Shown here piece after piece: positions 44,045 to 49,302 of a stretch of 58,587 bases of DNA (position 1 is its first letter; each line of letters begins with the position of its first letter). The notes beneath the pieces are model-generated. The model was not told the DNA's origin. It did no database searches and saw only the letters and a list, made by a program, of their open reading frames with translations. The DNA comes from Opitutia bacterium (GTDB lineage: Bacteria; Verrucomicrobiota; Verrucomicrobiia; Opitutales; UBA953): contig CANCHK010000124.1 in NCBI GenBank assembly GCA_947377865.1, positions 1-58,587 on the forward strand, given 5' to 3'. Position numbers and translations under genes: made by a program.

Positions 44045-44132
44045 GTGCGGAGGTTAAAAAGCCCAGAAATCCGGGCAAAATTTACTAACCTCCGCATTAC
44101 CTCCGCACAACCTCCGCAAGCGCCGGAGGTTG
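44045..44132. repeat. Iteron array, candidate replication origin
   Basis: Three directly abutting 11-mers (44086-44096, 44097-44107, 44108-44118) have the form (T/C)(A/T)ACCTCCGCA, so they repeat once per helical turn. An exact inverted copy TGCGGAGGTTA lies at 44046-44056 and a partial inverted copy CGGAGGTTG at 44124-44132, which with 44108 makes CAACCTCCG-N7-CGGAGGTTG. An AT-rich stretch (about 44066-44085) lies inside. Tandem iterons beside the primase-helicase are typical of origins, but a regulator-binding array is the alternative. Confidence 0.65.
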
Positions 44133-44383
44133 TGCGGGGTGTTGGGGTGTAATGTTTTACATTGACACCCCCCGCAGGAGGCGGGGTGAGTTCCGCAAGA
44201 CGCAATGGAGGGTCTAGGGGCGCGCTTCGCGGCCCCCTCTCATGGACCGGACATTGTGGAGGGGGCGGGGTCGGCTCTCCGCTCCGCTGCGAGCCTCGCC
44301 CGCGTTGAGACGTTGGAGACGGGATTGACGTGCTGAAGAAGGAACGCTAACGATTAACATTAGCAGTCAGGATGGAGGTTGGA
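44133..44383. other. Rest of the 357-bp non-coding region
   Basis: No credible gene is seen. It holds AATGT-ttt-ACATT (44151-44163) overlapping a TTGACA-like box, several GC-rich hairpins (for example GGGGC...GCCCC at 44217-44236), an imperfect GCTAA-N9-TTAGC dyad at 44346-44364, and the GGAGG ribosome site for the gene at 44384. It may hold the promoter for that gene. Confidence 0.6.
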
Positions 44384-44974
44384 ATGGAATATGAGATCGT
44401 GAAGGTGGGCGGCGTCCCGTTGAAGGTTCACTCGTATGAGGTGACGATCAGGCAGGCGGGTGACTGGCGGCTGGTCGAATGTACAAAATATTCGAAGGAC
44501 GGTTGGAAGAGCCTCAAGTTGTACCTCGACCGACCGGCGAGGAAGAATGTCTGGCGGCTCGGCGTCAAGGGGACGTACATGGCCGGGACGAGCGACAGCG
44601 TGTTGCTGGTCGAGTTTTACCCCGCCATGCGCGATTGGGTCGTGGCGCAGGTGAATGGCAAGGACGTATCACTCCCGGCAGATGATGGGGCCGCCCCGGA
44701 GGCGATATATGTCCCCCCGAAGGTCAGAGACTTCGTGATTGAGAGTATCTTGGAGCGTATGCTCGCCGTCAGGCCTCCGCTCTCGCACAAGGCGCAGACG
44801 AAAAAGTTGGGGCGCTACATCGTGGACATGATTGCGGAGGAGTTCGGGGTGTCACCCGCCAAGGCAAAATCGTATGTCACGGCCTTGATCGACAGGGGCG
44901 TCATTGAGTTCGCCATGATCGACAAGCACAATCGGATCAGCGGCCTGCGTCTGGTGGAGGCGGCCAATGGCTAA
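44384..44974 (+). CDS. Early protein with C-terminal winged-helix-like domain
   Basis: A 196-aa protein. The N-terminal half is beta-rich (MEYEIVKVGGVPLKVHSYEV). The C-terminal part KLGRYIVDMIAEEFGVSPAK, AKSYVTALIDRGVIEFAMID looks like a winged helix. The ATG at 44384 has GGAGG five bases before it, better than 44372. Immediately downstream of the iteron region, so it could bind it, which is inference. Confidence 0.62.
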   Translation: MEYEIVKVGGVPLKVHSYEVTIRQAGDWRLVECTKYSKDGWKSLKLYLDRPARKNVWRLGVKGTYMAGTSDSVLLVEFYPAMRDWVVAQVNGKDVSLPADDGAAPEAIYVPPKVRDFVIESILERMLAVRPPLSHKAQTKKLGRYIVDMIAEEFGVSPAKAKSYVTALIDRGVIEFAMIDKHNRISGLRLVEAANG

Positions 44975-45605
44975 ATCCACGGAGAAGCCCAAGGCGTGGC
45001 CCAAGGGCACGAAGACGGCGTTCGGGATGCCGACGTCGGACAGGAGCACCCCGGACTGGCATGCCACCCCCGGCACATACATCGCCGGGCGGGAAGTCCT
45101 CGATGATATGGATATGGTCGCCGTCGCCATGGAGGAGAAGTGGGGCAGGGACCGCCTGCGCCTGTTGGTGCCCCGCGAGCTGCGCGAGAAGTTCGACCGG
45201 CAGCGGTACAAGGTCAACAACGCCATCTGGCACGGCAACCTTCAGGACGTGAAGGTGGAGGCCGACCGCATGATCAAGGCTTGGAATGCTCTGGACAGGG
45301 CTGCGGAGGCCGCTGGGGCGCATACACTGGCCCCCGAGGTCTGGGAGTGCGTCACGCCCGAGGGGACTGTGGTGGCCCTCGTCAGGAACGACATGGATCT
45401 GCGCAAGGTTGTGGCCGACGGCAGGCACGTCGAGGTCTACACAGTGGCAGAGGTGGGCAGGCTCTTGGCCAACTATCCGACGCTGGCGGCCGTCAAGGCC
45501 AGCTTCCCCGGCGCGCAGGTCGAGAGGGTGTCGGGGCCGCCCCGCGACCCCTTGCAGGCCATCCCCGACAGCAAGGCCCCGATTGACGACGCAATTCCGT
45601 GGTAG
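44967..45605 (+). CDS. Early protein with SSB-like C-terminal tip
   Basis: A 212-aa basic-to-neutral protein (MAKSTEKPKAWPKGTKTAFG). The central helices include LREKFDRQRYKVNNAIWHGN. The last residues (KAPIDDAIPW) resemble the acidic tip of SSB (DDxIPF) that recruits replication proteins. It overlaps the preceding gene by 8 bases and shares its ribosome site. Function unknown. A link to replication is inferred from the tip and neighbours. Confidence 0.6.
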   Translation: MAKSTEKPKAWPKGTKTAFGMPTSDRSTPDWHATPGTYIAGREVLDDMDMVAVAMEEKWGRDRLRLLVPRELREKFDRQRYKVNNAIWHGNLQDVKVEADRMIKAWNALDRAAEAAGAHTLAPEVWECVTPEGTVVALVRNDMDLRKVVADGRHVEVYTVAEVGRLLANYPTLAAVKASFPGAQVERVSGPPRDPLQAIPDSKAPIDDAIPW

Positions 45606-45614
45606 GAGGAAAGC

Positions 45615-45872
45615 ATGAACCAAAAGTACGACATACTCGACCCAAGCGGCGGCGCCCTCCAGATTTTGGAGACGTGCCTTGCGGACAAGGTTTGGAATCT
45701 TCTCTCGCGCGAGAGTGGCTTCAGCACCCAATGGCTCACGCTCTACTTCAACGAGCCCGAGGAGGACGTGTGGGACGCCGTCGATCAGCTTATTGATGAG
45801 GAGCGCGCTTACTTCACGCCCGCCGGGCGAAGGCTCAATCCGATCTGGCCCGACATCGGGCAGGCCCACTAA
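45615..45872 (+). CDS. Small acidic protein, 85 aa
   Basis: An 85-aa acidic protein (MNQKYDILDPSGGALQILET, FSTQWLTLYFNEPEEDVWDA). The helix-turn pattern SGFSTQWLTLYFNEPEEDVW, then LIDEERAYFTPAGRRL looks winged-helix-like, but weakly. GGAGGAAA precedes the start. The last rightward early gene, followed by a bidirectional hairpin. Confidence 0.65.
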   Translation: MNQKYDILDPSGGALQILETCLADKVWNLLSRESGFSTQWLTLYFNEPEEDVWDAVDQLIDEERAYFTPAGRRLNPIWPDIGQAH

Positions 45873-45879
45873 AGCGAAA

Positions 45880-45911
45880 GGGCCGGGGAACGCTGAACCA
45901 GCCCCCGGCCC
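45880..45911. terminator. Bidirectional hairpin between convergent genes
   Basis: GGGCCGGGG (45880-45888) and CCCCGGCCC (45903-45911) form a perfect 9-bp stem, between the convergent ends of the rightward early genes (45872) and the leftward cluster (45940). It probably stops read-through in both directions, although there is no T-run. Confidence 0.65.
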
Positions 45912-45939
45912 CCCATACCTGACAGCACCCCCTCGGGCG

Positions 45940-46161
45940 TCAGGCAATCTGCAATGACTTGACCAGACGGTCCTCGACCCACTCAATCGACAGTAGGCCC
46001 TCGAATATGGCGTGGAGGACAATGTCCACGGAAGTGGGGACGGGGTTCTTCCCCGCCAGCCACAACTGGACCGTGCGGCGGGTGACGCCCATGACGACGG
46101 CCACGTCTGCCGTGTTGAAGTCCAACTTGGCCATGATTTCTTTGAGCTGTTCGGGGGTCAA
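45940..46161 (-). CDS. HTH regulator with TTG start
   Basis: A 73-aa protein. FNTADVAVVMGVTRRTVQLW is a clear helix-turn-helix, followed by LAGKNPVPTSVDIVL. The TTG at 46161 is chosen because it overlaps the preceding stop (TTGA), with GGAG upstream; the alternative is the ATG at 46134. Cro/CI-like small regulators of this kind sit in leftward phage clusters. Target unknown. Confidence 0.68.
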   Translation of the reverse strand: MTPEQLKEIMAKLDFNTADVAVVMGVTRRTVQLWLAGKNPVPTSVDIVLHAIFEGLLSIEWVEDRLVKSLQIA

Positions 46162-46364
46162 TGTGTCATCTCCAGCAGTGCGGCCCTTGCGGAGGCCAGT
46201 GAGCGGGTGTGGCGCAAGTCGCCGTTGGTTGTTAGGGCTCGCCAGATAGGCCTGCCAGCGGCCACCGCAGAGCCTTGGCGGACCCATCCAATCAGGCGGT
46301 CGAAGTAGTAGACCTCGTAGCAGCCGTCGGCCTGCTTGCGGGACGTGTGGATGGGGTGCGGCAT
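46158..46364 (-). CDS. Small early protein, 68 aa
   Basis: A 68-aa protein (MPHPIHTSRKQADGCYEVYY, FDRLIGWVRQGSAVAAGRPI) of beta-rich type. It overlaps the gene before by ATGA and the regulator after by TTGA. No family recognised. Confidence 0.65.
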   Translation of the reverse strand: MPHPIHTSRKQADGCYEVYYFDRLIGWVRQGSAVAAGRPIWRALTTNGDLRHTRSLASARAALLEMTH

Positions 46365-46561
46365 CAGATGAACTCCCCGATGATGACGGCGTTGATCTTG
46401 GCGACGAAGGGCGCAAGCTGGGCGCGGGCCTTGGTCAACACGTCAGCCTGCGGATTGGTCAAAAAACGAATCTCGTCGGGGTGCAGCTTGGCGTAGTGGG
46501 CCAGCTTCAGGGCGTTCATGTCTGTGGGGTTCTTCTTGTAGGCTTCGATAAACTTGAGCAT
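46364..46561 (-). CDS. Small early protein, 65 aa
   Basis: A 65-aa helical protein (MLKFIEAYKKNPTDMNALKL, AHYAKLHPDEIRFLTNPQAD). The start at 46561 is chosen for the GGAGATTGAC leader (shared by several genes here), over the ATG four codons upstream in the same frame. No family recognised. Confidence 0.65.
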   Translation of the reverse strand: MLKFIEAYKKNPTDMNALKLAHYAKLHPDEIRFLTNPQADVLTKARAQLAPFVAKINAVIIGEFI

Positions 46562-46582
46562 GTCAATCTCCATAGAGTGGGA

Positions 46583-46606
46583 GGGGGCCGAAGCCCCCGG
46601 TTTTTT
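46583..46606 (+). terminator. Rightward intrinsic terminator inside the leftward cluster
   Basis: GGGGGC-CGAA-GCCCCC (46583-46598) followed by GG and six T (46601-46606) reads as a terminator on the plus strand, opposite the leftward genes. On the minus strand it is a GC hairpin between two genes, without a T-run. It would stop antisense transcription from the left. Confidence 0.7.
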
Positions 46607-46769
46607 AAAAGTTCCAAGCAGTGAGGTTGCGTTTTTTGCAGATCGTGTTTGCTTCGCGCTTGCCGCTGATCTTGATGACTTCGGCATTCTGAAACTCTTC
46701 GCCGTTGCAGGGGCGAGCGCAAATGCGAAGTTCGAAGCCCGTGCGGGTTTTGAAGAAGTAAGCGATCAT
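46605..46769 (-). CDS. Small early protein, 54 aa
   Basis: A 54-aa basic protein (MIAYFFKTRTGFELRICARP, NAEVIKISGKREANTICKKR, ending NLTAWNF). It has Cys at CARPC and C-K-K, too few for a certain zinc site. ATGGAGATTGA is directly upstream of the ATG at 46769. Its stop overlaps the terminator T-run on the other strand. No family recognised. Confidence 0.65.
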   Translation of the reverse strand: MIAYFFKTRTGFELRICARPCNGEEFQNAEVIKISGKREANTICKKRNLTAWNF

Positions 46770-46790
46770 TTCAATCTCCATGAGGTAGGT

Positions 46791-46806
46791 GGGGGCCGGA
46801 GCCCCC
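46791..46806 (-). terminator. Intercistronic hairpin
   Basis: GGGGGC-CGGA-GCCCCC lies between the leftward genes at 46815 and 46605. It resembles the hairpin at 46583-46598, giving these leftward genes a repeating hairpin-ribosome-site pattern. Confidence 0.6.
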
Positions 46807-46814
46807 GTTGATGA

Positions 46815-47117
46815 TTAGGCCGCCTTCTTGACCTTCTTGGCCTTGATGCGGATGACGGGGAATGCCGCGCCCTCGACCTTGCAGGAGTCGATCTGGGCCT
46901 GCGTCAGGCCGAAGGCCAGCAGCATCTTCTCGTCGATGGACTTGCGGGACTGGACGGCGACGTCGAGGTCGGCAGTCTCGCCTTCGAGGAAGCCATAGCC
47001 GCCGACGATGGCGATCACGTCGGCCTTGGCGGCCTTCACGATGGACTCGGCCTGATCGAGCTGGTTTTTGGCGGCGAGGTAGACTTCAACGGCGGCGGTG
47101 GTGTTGGAAGCGGTCAT
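46815..47117 (-). CDS. Early protein, 100 aa, unknown
   Basis: A 100-aa helical protein (MTASNTTAAVEVYLAAKNQL, DQAESIVKAAKADVIAIVGG) with a basic tail (RIKAKKVKKAA). The start at 47117 has the GGAGATTGAC leader. It is the first gene behind the promoter at 47165-47193. No family recognised. Confidence 0.7.
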   Translation of the reverse strand: MTASNTTAAVEVYLAAKNQLDQAESIVKAAKADVIAIVGGYGFLEGETADLDVAVQSRKSIDEKMLLAFGLTQAQIDSCKVEGAAFPVIRIKAKKVKKAA

Positions 47118-47164
47118 GTCAATCTCCATCTGGTTAAGTTCCGGTCTGTCTTGACCGTGATTTG

Positions 47165-47193
47165 AATCTACGCGAATCAATTTCGCCTGTCAA
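47165..47193 (-). promoter_or_regulatory. Leftward promoter with dyad spacer
   Basis: On the minus strand TTGACA (47188-47193), 17-base spacer, TAGATT (47165-47170). The spacer contains GCGAA-ATTGA-TTCGC, a perfect dyad that could be an operator. The promoter at 47658-47686 has a similar spacer. Confidence 0.72.
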
Positions 47194-47225
47194 CAGGGGG
47201 AGAGAAAATAATTCGCCCCCCCTGT
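47193..47225 (-). repeat. Inverted repeat upstream of the leftward promoter
   Basis: ACAGGGGG (47193-47200) and CCCCCTGT (47218-47225) are reverse complements, ending at the -35 box of the promoter at 47165. The stem lies just after the gene at 47234 (leftward) and may end its transcript. Confidence 0.6.
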
Positions 47226-47233
47226 GAATAATT

Positions 47234-47419
47234 TTATTCGACGTTTTCGGCTTCGGGCTCGTACACGCTTTCGATTTTGATCACGCACCAGCGGTGGCCG
47301 GTGTTCGCGGTGCGGCGGTCTGCTTGCTGCTTTGCCTGACTGAGCCAGCAGAACGTGTCGGCAATGGCGATCTGCTGGGCGAAGGACAGGTCGGAGTCGT
47401 TGTCGATCAGATAATACAT
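47234..47419 (-). CDS. Small acidic early protein, 61 aa
   Basis: A 61-aa protein (MYYLIDNDSDLSFAQQIAIA, DTFCWLSQAKQQADR) with an acidic C-terminus (EPEAENVE). AAGGAG lies upstream of the start. Translation is plausible. No family recognised. Confidence 0.65.
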   Translation of the reverse strand: MYYLIDNDSDLSFAQQIAIADTFCWLSQAKQQADRRTANTGHRWCVIKIESVYEPEAENVE

Positions 47420-47422
47420 GGT

Positions 47423-47611
47423 TCAGGCTCCTTCGATGATGTTGAAGACAATCTGGTCGCGCTCGTCCTGCGAGACGCTGAACACGTCGCCGTTGGTCAG
47501 CTTGAGGAAGAGGTCGATCTGCTCTTCTGAGGGCTCAGGGGTGCCGATCCAGCGCGAGTAGTCGTATGCGTCACGGGCATCTTGGCGCTTCTCTGCGAGG
47601 TAGTCGGTCAT
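47423..47611 (-). CDS. Small early protein, 62 aa
   Basis: A 62-aa protein (MTDYLAEKRQDARDAYDYSR, EPSEEQIDLFLKLTNGDV). The start at 47611 is preceded by GGAGATCGAC, a variant of the common leader. It is the first gene from the promoter at 47658-47686. Unknown function. Confidence 0.65.
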   Translation of the reverse strand: MTDYLAEKRQDARDAYDYSRWIGTPEPSEEQIDLFLKLTNGDVFSVSQDERDQIVFNIIEGA

Positions 47612-47657
47612 GTCGATCTCCATCGGGTAAGTGATTCGGTCAGCGACCTTGATTAAT

Positions 47658-47686
47658 CTTGTACGCGAACAAATTACGCCTGTCTA
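47658..47686 (-). promoter_or_regulatory. Leftward promoter similar to that at 47165
   Basis: On the minus strand TAGACA (47681-47686), 17-base spacer with a GCGTA...TTCGC half-dyad, TACAAG (47658-47663). Sequence similarity to the promoter at 47165-47193 extends over the spacer, suggesting the same regulator. Confidence 0.55.
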
Positions 47687-47757
47687 CTCCCTCCAAGCAA
47701 AAAATCGACATTTTTCAAAAAATAATTTCGGTGGTATCTCCGGGGCAGGAGACGCCC
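47687..47757. other. AT-rich divergent intergenic stretch
   Basis: A 71-base AT-rich segment with CAAAAAATCGACATTTTTC and AAATAATTT runs, then the CAGGAG ribosome site of the next gene. It probably holds the rightward promoter of the gapR-like/terminase operon, but no convincing -35/-10 pair was seen. Confidence 0.4.
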
Positions 47758-47982
47758 ATGCCAAAGCCCCGAATTGACGCCGAAGCCGAATTACGAGACA
47801 CTATCTCTCGGGCAGTCTGCTCCCTCGGGGGCAGCGCCTCAGACGCCTGTGAACAGGTCTGCATATGGTGCCGCGAGAACGCAGACGTTTTGATTGAAAT
47901 CTTCAGGAAATACGAGGGGACCTATGATAAGCAACAACCAAATCGCCTCCGTCGTGGAGCGCATCGAACGCATGGAAGATGA
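47758..47982 (+). CDS. Small protein at the start of the packaging operon, 74 aa
   Basis: A 74-aa protein (MPKPRIDAEAELRDTISRAV, CSLGGSASDACEQVCIWCRE) with four Cys in the first 46 residues. CAGGAG lies 8 bases before the start. It overlaps the GapR-like gene by 59 bases in another frame. Function unknown. Confidence 0.6.
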   Translation: MPKPRIDAEAELRDTISRAVCSLGGSASDACEQVCIWCRENADVLIEIFRKYEGTYDKQQPNRLRRGAHRTHGR

Positions 47983-48196
47983 AAAGACCGCCATATCCAT
48001 CGACATCTCCGAGATCTACAAGGAAGCCAAGGGCAACGGCTTCGACACCAAAATCCTCAAAAAAGTCATAGCGTTGCGCAAAAAGCCCCAGCACCAGCGC
48101 GACGAGGAACAGACCATCCTCGACCTCTACATGTCCGCAGTCGAAAGCTTCGACAAGACGCCGCTCGGCGCAGCCGCCAAACAGGACGATCGGTAA
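47924..48196 (+). CDS. GapR-like DNA-binding protein (DUF2312)
   Basis: A 90-aa protein. IASVVERIERMEDEKTAISI, DISEIYKEAKGNGFDTKILK, KVIALRKKPQHQRDEEQTIL, then DLYMSAVE match the DUF2312/GapR family throughout its length. GapR, a nucleoid protein of Alphaproteobacteria, encircles overtwisted DNA ahead of polymerases and supports replication in Caulobacter. A phage copy could assist phage replication or displace the host one. The start at 47924 has GAGGGGA. Immediately upstream of the small terminase gene. Confidence 0.85.
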   Translation: MISNNQIASVVERIERMEDEKTAISIDISEIYKEAKGNGFDTKILKKVIALRKKPQHQRDEEQTILDLYMSAVESFDKTPLGAAAKQDDR

Positions 48197-48729
48197 TGGT
48201 TCGCAAAGCCGTATCCATGAAGAAAGATCCCTCCGCGCTCCCGCGCGCGGTGGGGCGCCCGTCCAAGTTCACGCCCCAACTCGCGGACTACATCTGCGAG
48301 GAAATCATGTCCGGGCGCGACCTGACCGAGATCTGCGCGAACGACGACGGAATGCCGTCGCGCGCGACTGTCTATCGGTGGACTGTGGAGCGGCCCGAAT
48401 TCGCGACTCAATGCGCCCGCGCGCGTGAGGCTTGCGCCGACCTTGAGCTGCATAAAATGAAGCAATTGGCCGAATCCTGCACCGAGGAGAACGTCAACTC
48501 GACTCGCGTGAAGCTGAACCACATGCAGTGGCGCGTGATGAAGATCGCGCCCCGGCTGTACGGCGACAGGACGACGACGCAGATCACCGGGGACGGCGGC
48601 GGGCCTGTCGTCATCAATACGACCATCGACGTCCGGCAGCTCGACAGCGATTCGCGTGACGCATTCAAACAGGCCCTGCTGTCGGCGGGCAAGATCATCG
48701 AGCATGATCCGGACGAGGGAGAGGACTGA
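48196..48729 (+). CDS. Terminase small subunit
   Basis: A 177-aa protein: VGRPSKFTPQLADYICEEIM, an HTH-like DLTEICANDDGMPSRATVYR with WTVERPEF, then a helical oligomerisation part with MQWRVMKIAPRLYGDR and a C-terminal acidic tail. This is the classic small terminase layout (HTH plus multimerisation). The start overlaps the gapR-like stop (TAATG). It recognises the packaging site and hands DNA to the large subunit at 49299. Confidence 0.83.
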   Translation: MVRKAVSMKKDPSALPRAVGRPSKFTPQLADYICEEIMSGRDLTEICANDDGMPSRATVYRWTVERPEFATQCARAREACADLELHKMKQLAESCTEENVNSTRVKLNHMQWRVMKIAPRLYGDRTTTQITGDGGGPVVINTTIDVRQLDSDSRDAFKQALLSAGKIIEHDPDEGED

Positions 48730-48899
48730 TGGGCAAGTTCCGCAGCAACATCGTCCGCAAGGGCAAGCCGCCGGTCAAGACAGATGCCGAGCTGGTCGCC
48801 ATGGAGCGCGCCAAGACCGAGCGCATGGTCATCCTGTCCGACCGCGCCCGGTCGAAGGGCCAGAAGGTCACGCTGCCTACCTTCTCGTGGGAGAAGTGA
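48729..48899 (+). CDS. Small basic protein, 56 aa
   Basis: A 56-aa protein (MGKFRSNIVRKGKPPVKTDA, KTERMVILSDRARSKGQKVT, ending FSWEK). The ATG at 48729 overlaps the TerS stop (TGATG), and its own stop overlaps the next start in the same way. Basic and short. Possible packaging accessory, unproven. Confidence 0.68.
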   Translation: MGKFRSNIVRKGKPPVKTDAELVAMERAKTERMVILSDRARSKGQKVTLPTFSWEK

Positions 48900-49090
48900 T
48901 GCTTCAACTCAACCCGCCGCTGCCGGTCACGACGCCCAAGGGGCCGGGCCTAGCCCACGTCATCATCGACTACGGCGTCGAGATGGATCTGGTCTGGGTC
49001 GTGTTCCAGCAGAATGGAGAGTGCTGGTCGTGGCGCAATCAGGACATTCGGGCGCAGGCTAACATCACCATGGGGAGGCGCATGCAATGA
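48899..49090 (+). CDS. Conserved small phage protein, 63 aa
   Basis: A 63-aa protein: LPVTTPKGPGLAHVIIDYGV, EMDLVWVVFQQNGECWSWRN, ending GRRMQ. Its GPGLAHVIIDYGVE with later W-x-W-x-N is a pattern I recognise from a widespread small protein in packaging clusters; its function is unknown. TGATG coupling at the start. Confidence 0.72.
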   Translation: MLQLNPPLPVTTPKGPGLAHVIIDYGVEMDLVWVVFQQNGECWSWRNQDIRAQANITMGRRMQ

Positions 49091-49302
49091 AGCCGTACCA
49101 ATCCACCGGCCCCCACTGGACCTACGGCTGGCTGCGCCGCACCGAACTCGACAGCGCCACCGAGGGCTTCTGCTATGAGGCCCCGGACGGCGACCTAGTC
49201 TACTCAACGCACGAGGATCACGAGGAGATTATGATCCTATTCGAGGTCGTGGGCGCCGACGGCGAGTCCTACCTTGTGGACAAAGTCGGGCTGATGCTGT
49301 GA
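49087..49302 (+). CDS. Small acidic protein, 71 aa
   Basis: A 71-aa protein (MKPYQSTGPHWTYGWLRRTE, DSATEGFCYEAPDGDLVYST) with mostly strands. GGAGG lies before the start. Its stop overlaps the terminase start (GTGA). No family recognised. Confidence 0.65.
   Translation: MKPYQSTGPHWTYGWLRRTELDSATEGFCYEAPDGDLVYSTHEDHEEIMILFEVVGADGESYLVDKVGLML

Noticed and set aside
44149-44190. Sigma-70 promoter from the TTGACA-like box near 44162
   Set aside because: No acceptable -10 box lies 16-18 bases downstream; the following sequence is GC-rich.
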